A stretch of DNA of 64,000 nucleotides from Heliopora coerulea (lineage: Eukaryota; Cnidaria; Anthozoa; Scleralcyonacea; Helioporidae). A model generated the notes under the pieces. It searched no databases, had not been told where the DNA came from, and was given only the letters and a program-made list of their open reading frames with translations. Shown here piece by piece: positions 43,401 to 55,400 of the stretch (positions are counted from its first letter, which is position 1; every line of letters starts with the position of its first letter). The position numbers and the translations under genes were made by a program. Where the stretch lies: the NCBI GenBank assembly GCA_030142905.1, contig JASJOG010000061.1:620001-684000 (forward strand), in the 5' to 3' direction.

Positions 43401-46400
43401 AAGTCCCTGACCACCATACCATGTGACTGGTTCAACACTCAACTTTCGCCATTCTCATAAACTTCGTGTGTGAGTCATGACAGAAAGGGAAGTTTGTTTT
43501 TTTCTCAGATTCTACATTACATTTAGGATTGGAAAAGCATTTTTTCTGTTTTCTAACGTGCTGAGGACCAGGACACAGTGCAACAAAGGAAGAAATATTG
43601 AAGAAAATTCTGAATGTTGAGAAGGAGAAAAAAAATTTGACAAAAAAATTCCAGTAAAGCTATAGGTTAGTAAGAACCTAAGCCTAAACATATCCTGGAG
43701 TTATTTTTTCTTTAATTTATTTCTCTAACCCTAATGTTAATGTTGCCAGATACTTAAAAATCTCATCCTAGCGTATGTTACTTAATAACTGTCGAGACAA
43801 TGCCTGCAATGTTGCAACCATAGAGATCATCTATAAACTAGAGGAGGCATTTCAGCTAAATGTAACTACACCGCACGGGAAGAATTGACTGCCGCCATAC
43901 TGGACTAATTGGGGAGCAAAATAAACAGCTCGAATGAAAAATTCAAGGTCAGGGCCAAAGGCAAATTCACTATTTTTTCTTGTTTTTGCTTTTTTAAAAA
44001 AGAATGCAAAAAAATTAAAGCAAAAATATAATAGCCAACAAATAAAGCCTGGTTTACACGTGAGCATAAGCGTAAGGACAAAACAAAAAGCAAAACAAAG
44101 GAATGGACTCAAGCCTGCGACATAAGGATCGACGTAAGCATAAGCATAAGATCATAGTCCCGGCATAAGCCAAGAACCGAATAAAAGACGAAACAAAGAA
44201 AAATCCTTGTTGTTTTTGTCTTCGCAAGTCCTTGGGGAGATATCATGCTTTGTTTTTGTATTGATCTTGTCCTTATGCTTATGCTACTCGTGTGAACCAA
44301 GCTTAACCAGAAAAGCGGTTTTCGGCTATTTAGCTAACAGAAACAAACACGGCACCGTTCCCTAAAAAATGTCGACTCAAGCGGGATTTCAACTCGCATC
44401 TTCGGGATACAGATCTACCGTTCTACCTGTTGATCTGAAATAGAATTGAAATACGGCACATCCTCTCATGGATAGCGTTAAGTTGTCGCGAGAATATCTC
44501 GTGCACTTAAAGTGCCTATGTCGTGGTTGGGGAATCCACATATTTGGGATATTTAGACCCACCTGAGAAAATTTGTAATATATCTTCTCAGGCAAAAATT
44601 TCATCTTCATGGACATTTTTACTGTTAAAGTTGGCTGTTTTGGCCTCTGACCGCTTGACAAAAAACCTGGGACTAGTTGCCGGAAGTGACGTCAATTCAA
44701 GGAGACGCTAAAACTGTTTCAAGACATTTACATAAGAAATACAAGCTAAACTGCAGAATCTGTCGTTTTTTTCCACGGTATTATTGTTCGGATTCGGTTG
44801 AGAGTAGACCGTCGTGTAATTCACAATGTCCTGTAACTCCTCCAACACAGATGGCAGCCACAATTAGTCAGATGTGTACTTTATTCGTGGTTACGTGATG
44901 GTGGTCGAAGACGACGCAAACATGTCTTCCACAGACGCTTTCATAAATTAGCGTAAATAATTTTTCAAGTCTTACCAAGAGAAGCAAATGGCCGATGTAG
45001 ATTGGATTGGGAAGTATAATGAGCAAAGATGACTTGAAGAAGATAAATTGCAAATGCAACAAATTCGCTTGGAAGGACGCGATAAACTCGAAAGTAGGGT
45101 AAGTTTAACAGCATGTGTAATTGTTTATTACTGTTTACCGACTGCTGGAGTATTTTCAAAATTTGTATGGTGTGTATGTATTTATGGGTTTAATTTGGTC
45201 TTTCGCTAACGGGTTTAAGTGCGTTAATTCCAGCACACAACGGCTTCGGAATGCAAAGAAGGTCAGTGTTGCGTGGAGGTCGATGCTTGTGTTGAGACAA
45301 TTGACAGCGATCAAGTTCTCTTTGAGGTCGAATCTGTATGAACAAGCTGCATCACATTGACAAACCAACTGTTACTCCGTGTTTGTTGCTATTAAAGATA
45401 TAAACCTGGTCATTCTAGCTCCGCTTATCTCTTTTACAACAAGATACGTCTCTTAAAATCCTGACTACATCCCAGGCGAGAAAATAAACTTATTTTCTCA
45501 ATCGTTAGCTGTTTTCCTATATCCAGCATTATTCTCTTTATTCTTTTTTTTATCAGTCTTACGGTATTTTCATCCAGGAAGACGCAGAGGCCATACTCCC
45601 AGACAAAAACCTAGGATGCAAACAATGGCCAGGTTTATATCTTGTATACCAACAGACACGTGATGACAGTTGGTTTGGTAATGTGACGCAGCTTGTTGAG
45701 ACCTCGAGGAGAACTTGATCGCTGTCAGATGTCTCAACAGAAGCATCAATCTCCATGCAACCCTTAATTTCTTTGCATTCCGAGGCAGTTGTGTGCTGCA
45801 ATTGATGCACTTAAACACGACATAAACCAGGTTTATAAAACCGTTATTTCTTCAGTGGCAACAAACATTGAATAACAGTTGGTCATTCAATTATTGAATA
45901 ACAGTTGGCATAACATGTGATGCAGCTTGTTCATACAGATTCGACCTCAAAGAGAACTTGATCGCTGTCAATTGTCTCAACACTTGACAGCGATCAAGAC
46001 AATTGACAGCGATCAAGTTCTCTTTGAGGTCGAATCTGTATGAACAAGCTGCATCACATGTTATGCCAACTGTTATTCAATAATTGAATGACCAACTGTT
46101 ATTCAATGTTTGTTGCCACTGAAGAAATAACGGTTTTATAAACCTGGTTTATGTCGTGTTTAAGTGCATCAATTGCAGCACACAACTGCCTCGGAATGCA
46201 AAGAAATTAAGGGTTGCATGGAGATTGATGCTTCTGTTGAGACATCTGACAGCGATCAAGTTCTCCTCGAGGTCTCAACAAGCTGCGTCACATTACCAAA
46301 CCAACTGTCATCACGTGTCTGTTGGTATACAAGATATAAACCTGGCCATTGTTTGCATCCTAGGTTTTTGTCTGGGAGTATGGCCTCTGCGTCTTCCTGG

Positions 46401-49400
46401 ATGAAAATACCGTAAGACTGATAAAAAAAAGAATAAAGAGAATAATGCTGGATATAGGAAAACAGCTAACGATTGAGAAAATAAGTTTATTTTCTCGCCT
46501 GGGATGTAGTCAGGATTTTAAGAGACGTATCTTGTTGTAAAAGAGATAAGCGGAGCTAGAATGACCAGGTTTATATCTTTAATAGCAACAAACACGGAGT
46601 AACAGTTGGTTTGTCAATGTGATGCAGCTTGTTCATACAGATTCGACCTCAAAGAGAACTTGATCGCTGTCAATTGTCTCAACACAAGCATCGACCTCCA
46701 CGCAACACTGACCTTCTTTGCATTCCGAAGCCGTTGTGTGCTGGAATTAACGCACTTAAACCCGTTAGCGAAAGACCAAATTAAACCCATAAATACATAC
46801 ACACCATACAAATTTTGAAAATACTCCAGCAGTCGGTAAACAGTAATAAACAATTACACATGCTGTTAAACTTACCCTACTTTCGAGTTTATCGCGTCCT
46901 TCCAAGCGAATTTGTTGCATTTGCAATTTATCTTCTTCAAGTCATCTTTGCTCATTATACTTCCCAATCCAATCTACATCGGCCATTTGCTTCTCTTGGT
47001 AAGACTTGAAAAATTATTTACGCTAATTTATGAAAGCGTCTGTGGAAGACATGTTTGCGTCGTCTTCGACCACCATCACGTAACCACGAATAAAGTACAC
47101 ATCTGACTAATTGTGGCTGCCATCTGTGTTGGAGGAGTTACAGGACATTGTGAATTACACGACGGTCTACTCTCAACCGAATCCGAACAATAATACCGTG
47201 GAAAAAAACGACAGATTCTGCAGTTTAGCTTGTATTTCTTATGTAAATGTCTTGAAACAGTTTTAGCGTCTCCTTGAATTGACGTCACTTCCGGCAACTA
47301 GTCCCAGGTTTTTTGTCAAGCGGTCAGAGGCCAAAACAGCCAACTTTAACAGTAAAAATGTCCATGAAGATGAAATTTTTGCCTGAGAAGATATATTACA
47401 AATTTTCTCAGGTGGGTCTAAATATCCCAAATATGTGGATTCCCCAACCACGACATAGGCACTTTAAGTTCAATAAAAACTCGCCTCCAATCCCTGTGTA
47501 CTCGATAGCTCAACAGATAGAGCGACAGACCGGTATCACGAAGGCACGAGTACAAATCCCGCTCGAGTCAACATTTTTCAGTTGATCTCGGCAGTGTGAG
47601 ATTATCACTAAAATTTCTGTTCATGTATATATCTGAGGATGATTCTGAAATACAGTTCCCTAAACTTCAGTTGTTCGACCACGAGGTTCTCGAAAAGACG
47701 GAAAAAGGCCTGGAGAAGAGTAATTTGCCCCCAAATTTACTTAAAATTTCCGGCTTCCATGCCAGCTCTAGTTTTGTATGATCTTTACGGTTGCAACCTT
47801 GTGTACTGCCATAATGTCAGCATGATCTGAAATTGCACATGTACAACACGTCAATTTTAGAATTTATCAGGTCGTTAACGGGTCCATAATTTATTGGACC
47901 TATTGGCTGCATCATGTATCATTGGCAATCTTCACGGTTCGGAATTCTAACTACTTACGCATTCTGACTGGCTTACAAGCGGTCCGTTTTGTTAGCCTTC
48001 GCGCGCAACAGCAATCCGTGAGAAATCGAAAACCTTGAGAAAAAGAAATATGGAGAAAATCAGAGAAGGTAAGTTATTTACAACACATGGTCGGCCAACA
48101 ATGGGAAAATTTTTCCCTAAGTCCTGACAGCACGGACTTTGGCCTCCTCTTAAAAAAATAAGATACCTTTTGGGTTTTCAAAAATGTATTAGCAAAATGG
48201 TTGTGAAACCACTTCAACGAAAATTGATCAAGTATATCAACACGCATAAAGAAAACGAATGAAATTCCATCGCACAAGTCGTGGTCATGTAACATTAAAT
48301 AAATTCAGTGGATCTCTCCATATAGGGAAAAATAGTACTATTGCCTACAGAGGTCGACAGACAACACGCTTTTATTCACGTGAATGCACAAATTACTAAC
48401 GCATAATTCAGAACGCATGGCTTTATAAAGTATTATTGGATCCAGGGGCGTAGTTAATGTATTTTGATTGGGGTGTCCATCTTAATTTGTTCGAATATTG
48501 TATCCGTTCAAAAATTGGCCGAACTTGCATTTTAACCATTAAGCAACCAAGATTCATATGGTGCAACTTCGTGCAACCCAGGTGCAACTTCGACATATGT
48601 ACTGCTTAAGGCAGCAACGAAACCCTCAATGTACTGTGATAGAAACATTTATAACGTCATTTTAACCGGAAAAATTCTTAGGGAAAACACGGGGAGTAGC
48701 CAATATTTATCAGATATTTTTCCGGTTGAAATGGCGTCATGAATGTGTCTATCATAGTACAGAGACACGAAAGCTATTTTCTATTTTTTTGTGAAATAAC
48801 CAAGGATTTTGCCAAGTTTTCATGACATCAGCGTTTCCCTGTACTCTGAGAGAAAATGAGGCTTGTTACATCAGAGCGTGTGTAGCACCTATGTTATTTT
48901 GCAAGTACAACTCAGCTCGACAGGGCAACGGAGAACATAATTAAAATAGACCAGGAGACGGAGAATTGGAAGTAGACGAGGATGTTGTTTTCTTCTTCAA
49001 GTGCGGCCGAGCAAAAACACATTTGAGATGCATCCTTCTGCAGCGTTAATAAGAGCAGTTAGCGAACTTTACATGTATTCATCTGTCTTCTTATTACAAC
49101 GTTCTTGAGGAACTAAGAATTTATTTAAAGGAGGTTATCAACAGGAATGAAAATGCAGCCAGATAAACTACTTCCTGCCTCAAAGTAAGATTACTGCAAC
49201 GATCGAGAATTTGCGTTGTCTTCGAAAATATTTTCCTAATTCATTACATTTTATATTAAAATCTATATCCAGGAGAAAGAGTGCTCTTCTTGGGAGACTC
49301 TGGATTTTCCCCTCTTTTAATTTAGTAACATTTTCAAACATTTAATTCCAATTTTCTAAATCTCGCAAAAAAATAAGTATTTATTTCAAAAAAGATAAAT

Positions 49401-52400
49401 TTTTCAACCGAATTTTAAATAATAGAACTTTATCCAACTAGAAAAATTATAAATGTTTCAAAAATGATAAAATATGCGCCAACATAACAATCATTCAAGT
49501 CAAAATTTTCTACACGCGCGACCCAGAATGACCTTTCTTCTTGAGAAAAGAAAGCTATAAAGATAGCTATAAAGATAGCTAAAACTGACTTGGACGATTT
49601 GATGCCTGTTAATCTTATGGTCCAAGTCAGTTTTAGCTATTTCTTTGCCCTATTGTCAATTTCACACACTGGGTAGGACCACTGCAGCAACAAACGCTCA
49701 GTTGCATACCAAATTGCGACATCTGGCAAGTTTTGTATGGTTCTGGTTTTAACTAGTTTTACCAGTCATCGGTGGGTTGCAGACCCAGGGGACTCACGAT
49801 ACAAACTAAAAAAAGACCATAAACATTAAAACCTCTAGTTAACGGAGAAAAAAAAAAACAAACACAAATATTAAAAAGGAAAGCAAACAATTGAACACAT
49901 CAAATCACAATTAAAGTAGAAAAGAAACCCACTGAAGTATTTTGAACAAAAACAATCAACCAATAATACCCACACAATTATTACCTTTACGATTCATCCA
50001 AGGTCTGACCTTTTCAACATTAAACAAATCATCATTATGGTCACAGAAATTCTCGCCATTCTGTAATTCTTCCAGACTGAAAAGATGAACGCAATCCTCA
50101 CTATCGCAACCATTGCGCTGATGTCGAGGGCACTTTACTGGATTTACACGGTAACAGTCACAGTCACATTTCACAGCAAAGTGATACTTCGCACCTGCAT
50201 AAATGGGATTGGAGCGTTCAATTTCCTTTAAAGCAGTAGAGAGGTCAGACTTTACTTTCGATGCGATTTCTGGCAGCTTGTGCTGTGAAGTCGGTTGGTC
50301 ATCGCACATTATGGCAACTTGAATTCTCGAAAGATGTTGGACCAGGATGACAGAATACTTCAGGTTGCCTTCTTTCAAAGGTAAACGACTGAAATAACAG
50401 GAGAGACAGGGCATCTCTCGACAAAGAATCTTGTATAAGCGAATGAAGTACACTTGTAGTCGCGTGAACAAACCAAGTGGGAGGTAGCCGCCTTGGACCA
50501 CAACGTAGAGTGGAGGAAGACTGCATGCTTTAAGCAGCTCTTGCACATCTCGTCTTGCTTTCTTGGATTTCGCCATTGACGGGACCAACCAACTCTTTTC
50601 ATTCCAGCGGCATATCAAACTCACCCTTTCCATCATTCTTGTCAGCGCTTGCAAGTGTTTCGTATGATCCACGAGCACTATATCAAGAAAATCTGACAAC
50701 AACTCACCTCGATCGGTCAAACATTTCCACAGCTCAGCACGCTTTGGAGATTGTTTGTGAGTTGGAGGGATAGTAATAATACTTGTAAACAGCAACACGA
50801 GCCACTGCGGATCAAGGACCACGAGATTTCGAGCTTTCTCATCGTCCCGAAAATGAACGACAACATTCTGCTGATGAAGGGACTCGACTGCTGCAGCCAA
50901 ATTTTCATTGACACCAGACTCCCTACCAAGCTCTTCGACATCCTGCCAGGTAATGTACCGTTCCGATTCCATCACTGTGACAAGACCACGTTCCAACCTG
51001 AGCCAGTTAATTGGAAATTTATCTTGAGCTTTCAGTATCTCTTGTGAAGTTTCGAAAATCTTTTCTCGAAGGTTTTGCAGCTCGGAATGTTCGGACTTAG
51101 TGTTATCAATAACAAACGTTCCTACAATGTGGGGTCGACATTTATAATCTGTGAAGCTATCTAACAACGTATCGGTAGCCTTTTGGATCTTCTGTTGTAT
51201 TTGTTCCAGAGTACCGGTAACCATATCCGGCTTAGTAAGGACCAGAATTGTAGCAGGTGGAACAAAATTAGTTTCCTCAGTAAGTTCACGGTCTAAGCTG
51301 ATATGATGCAAAGCTGACATCCACCTATTTGCATAGTCTAGGTTTGTTTCTAAGAGATAATTCTCAATTTCTATCTTTATATTCTTTCTTTCATCGACAA
51401 ACAACGGCTTAGCTTCATCAGCAAGATCTTTGTCAAGACCAACAACCAGGACAAACAGGGACTGTAGTCTCAATAATATTGAATGAATATCATACAATGG
51501 GGATTGACCAGCTACGTCTTGCAGCAATAATCTGACCTTGGTCATGTCATCTTCATACTTGTCAACCTTCACCATATTTTCTTTAATGATCTTTTTTAGC
51601 TCAGGCGTTAAAATAACATGGCTTTTCTTATTACCTTTATCATTTTTATGATGTTTTACCTTGCCCTGTTGCTTAACTTCAGTGGTACCGAACCTCTCAG
51701 AATGTTTCATCGTTTGGGATGAATCTTCAGCCATGATATTATTTACATTTTCACCAGGTGCCATGCGTTGGTGGTCTGCAGTACGATGGCGGGGTTTTGG
51801 CTTGTGCTGTTGTTTAACTTCTGTTAGATCAGATTTTTCGGAATCTTTCAACCTCTTGGCTGCGTATTCACCAATGGCGCCGTTGACTTGTTCTTGGGAT
51901 GCCATACGCTGTTGATCTCGAGTACGTTGCCATGGTTTTGCCTTGTCTTTTTCGTCAACTTCAACGATATCAACTTCGATACCGACAGTGCTAGGTTCCT
52001 GACTGTCAAAGGTTTCTCCCAGAATTCTTTTTTTCAGTGACGTCTTTCCCACTCGGTCTTGACCGATAAAGAAGACGGAGATGCGATTATTTCGCTTCAT
52101 GCCATACTTCAACGCGTCTGAAGCTGCAGCCTCAAGAAATCTTGGGTTTTCTGTAAAGTGAAATACAAAGTAAATTTCATACTCAACACATATAAAAAGA
52201 AGTCAAAAACAGGACATCTAAAACGATTGAGTTGAAGGTGATTTTTTTTTCAAACACAAAATGCCACTATACATGTGCTCAACCTTTGGAACGAAAATAC
52301 TAAGAGCTTACAAAAACCAAACAAAAGATGTTTGTCATGAAGATATTATAATGACAAATGTTTCTTGTAATGAGCTATTAAGACCAAGTCTAAGTCTAGA

Positions 52401-55400
52401 GTTACTCTTAATTAATTTATTTATCATATAATAAAAGAAGTTAACAATAAGCGGTGTCAACAGTTGTCGTGGTACATGAAGTTATGTAGTAAGGTATTCG
52501 AGTTTGGGACTTGGGGACAACGTACATTACTTGCTCGTACAGGCTCACTGGGACCTGATCAGAGACTCATTCGCAGCGTTAATACCTCCCATTTCAAAAA
52601 CAGTCAAATATCCTAGTCTATCAACGATATCATGCTGTTGTCCTGAAATCCGATGAAGACAACATCTTGTCCAGGTTTCCCACAGTTAACCAAAGCAGAT
52701 CTAACAAGCTAGACGACCATACCGCCCTTGGCTGTTTCTGCCTCGAGTAAGCCATTACCGCCGTCGTCCGCGGCGAGCAATTCGGCTGGGCCAACCTTGT
52801 CCACCGCAATTACTAGGTTTCCCTCGCGGGTTTCGTCCACGGCCGTTTTCCCACTATAATCGTGTGGAATCACCTCTCTGGTTCAACCAACACTTTAGTC
52901 AACGTTGATTTCCAGGCTAGTCAAGTTGTCTTCTCACCTCAGCTCTTTCGCGCCTTCGAGGACTTCTCTTCCCCATCAGTCTCTTCCCCATCTTTCACCC
53001 CAACGCCCGTTTTAAAAGCCGTCACCGTGAATTCAACAGTTTCCTAATGGTCTCAGATGTTTCAGGTTCGATTTAATCTTCTTTTTTCGCACGAGCCACC
53101 GTGAACTATGCTGGCATTTCATCGTCGGACTTAAAATTCCTGTTCCGGAGATCTACGCCGTAGCCCAACCTCCCTATACCGTAAATGCTCGTTTTAGCGC
53201 CGCTCCCGGTTAAGCGGCGCACTCAGGATCAGAAAAATTTAATAAGCGCCGCTCCCGATTAAGCGCCGCGCCTGTGCAACTTTAGTTGGGCGCTTAATCG
53301 GAAGTAATAGAGAGTTAATAAGCTTGACGTTTACCGCAATCGGCTAGCGGCGTTAACTTGACAAGATACACAAATAATCGGCGCTAAATAAGCCATTTCA
53401 GTTTTCCTGCAAACATCATCATCATGCAGAAATTTCAGAGTTTCAAAACAAGTCTTAATCATACAGTTTGCTATACCGTGCTATTGACTAGCAATGAAAG
53501 TATCCCAACTAAAAACGAATATTTGAATAGACTTTAATACATAACAGGAAATTGTTTTCTTTCATACATAACAGAGCAGGAATTGTTTTCTTTAATACAT
53601 AAGTGGAAATTGTTTAAATGCTTTTTCTATATGCGTTATCTCAATGTGTGTGTACTTGTCATTGCGAGTGCTAAGTTCGTCGTCCAGTATTTTTGCCAGT
53701 CTGTGTTCTTTTGTCAATGCCGTGAACTTTGCTGGAACAACGAGACCAACTTCTCGTTTTCTCTTGCCCGAAACTTTGGCTACCACTTTGTTCGACTCGT
53801 TTGCTTTCAAAAAATTGTTCACTAGACTTGATAGCTCAATGGGAACGTGGCCAACTAAAATCTTTTCTTCAGTTTTTCCTACAGCTCTGTATACGCCAAT
53901 GGCGTTTTTATCGTAATCCATTGCTTCGCTACGCATGTCTTTCATACAACTTAATGTTTCTCCATTGTACGGTTTCCAAACCGATTTGTAAACATGGTGG
54001 CCACGAATGACTGTTTCAAAATCTACTTTGTAAAACATTTCAAACCTTGCAGGGACACAACGCGCCATGTTTTCCAATTCGATATTTATTCGATAGAAAA
54101 TATCCTCTTTAATTTCTATAGGTTTGTTACCGCGTTTGCGAGTCCTCTCTTGTTACCGCGGCGCTTTCGTCAGTCATCATTCGTTGTTAAAACAGGTATA
54201 GACTTTGTTGCGGCTTTGTGAGTCATCGTTCATTGTTAAAAAGCGTTAATTTATAGGCTTTTTTATCGCTTTCGTTAGTCATCACTCGTTGTTAAAAAGG
54301 CATTGATAGACTTTGTTTCCGCTTTTGTGCGTCCTAAGCTGAGCACTCAGGGTTCTTTTGTATAGTTTTATCGCTTCTGTTGCCTTGCTTTGATTATGCT
54401 ACAATTATGGCAAATGCTAGTAGCGCAGAAGTAAACGATAGCTTGTCTCATAAAGGAAAACGTGTACGAGCATACAGTGTTAACTCGTTAGGTATTTGGG
54501 CAATAAAAATATTTGTGGTAAACCTTTAGTTGAAAATTATTTAATAAGCGCCGCTCCCGTTCAAGCGCCGCACTCAGGATCGGAAAAATTTAATAAGCGC
54601 CGCGGAGCTAAAACGAGCAAATACGGTACATCTTTGTTGTCGGCTCTGGTTTTTCAACTGTTTCAGCAAAAACTGTCTCCTCCATCGTCTAGGAGAAATT
54701 TGTTGACCTGGCCCACTTGAGTCAGAACCCCTTGGACTCCGAGCGCTCGTCGTTTTCGCAATGGGACAATCGCGTTGTAATTTGCCCAAATCGCCAAAAA
54801 TGCAAGATTACTGAAATTTTAACGTGGGTGCTAGCGAACTCAATTTACTCCTTAGTATTAGTGTCTTACCGCAAGCACAGAGCAACACGTCTTCAGTATA
54901 AACTATGGATTTCGTACGTCTTAGCAATTCTCAGGAAACGGCTCGCTGCAATATGATCTGGATTTCGTTGGGATGCCCCGGCAAGAAAATTGACGGACTG
55001 GTCCAGTATGAACACGGAATTATACAACTTCCACAGTGTCGTCGGCGTGCGACTCAATGGCGTCGGTATCAGGGGAAGCAATGGGATCTCCATCCCTGCG
55101 ATATTTTGTCATTCGTGTAACGCTAGTCACTGCTCGAGCTTCTTCAGGCAGTGTCACTCCAGGCATACGTAGATTGTGCCGGGTTGCCTAGGAGTCCACT
55201 GAAGCTCGGTGCACCAGGCCCGAAGCGCAGTGCACCGATCCTCGGATAATCCACCTGATATTTCCACGCGCTCGAAGGGACAACCCCCTCAAAAACGATC
55301 ACGTGAACATTGCCTCAATAGACCTCACCCACTATGACGTCAGTTAGCTATACCCACGCAATAAACCCCAGTCTTGGGGTTCAAATGTTTACAAACTTAG

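Larger units (their letters stand above)
53179..54626. mobile_element. TA-flanked DNA transposon carrying a HIRAN-like gene (element B)
   Basis: Ends CCGTAAATGCTCGTTTTAGC and GCTAAAACGAGCAAATACGG are inverted and flanked by TA (53177-53178, 54627-54628). Subterminal AATAAGCGCCGCTCCCG units occur near both ends. Inside are an intact HIRAN-like gene on the minus strand (53592-54077) and, divergent from it, a 40-codon basic ORF on the plus strand (54407-54529). The layout and the 1448-bp length parallel element A, although the terminal repeats differ completely. No DDE catalytic domain is present. Confidence 0.85.

Noticed and set aside
44389..47585. About twenty ORFs mirrored in the palindrome
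   Set aside because: Mirror copies of short unsupported frames; none has a domain or splice signals I can defend.
53644..54010. Plus-strand ORFs over element B
   Set aside because: Antisense shadows of the intact HIRAN-like gene.
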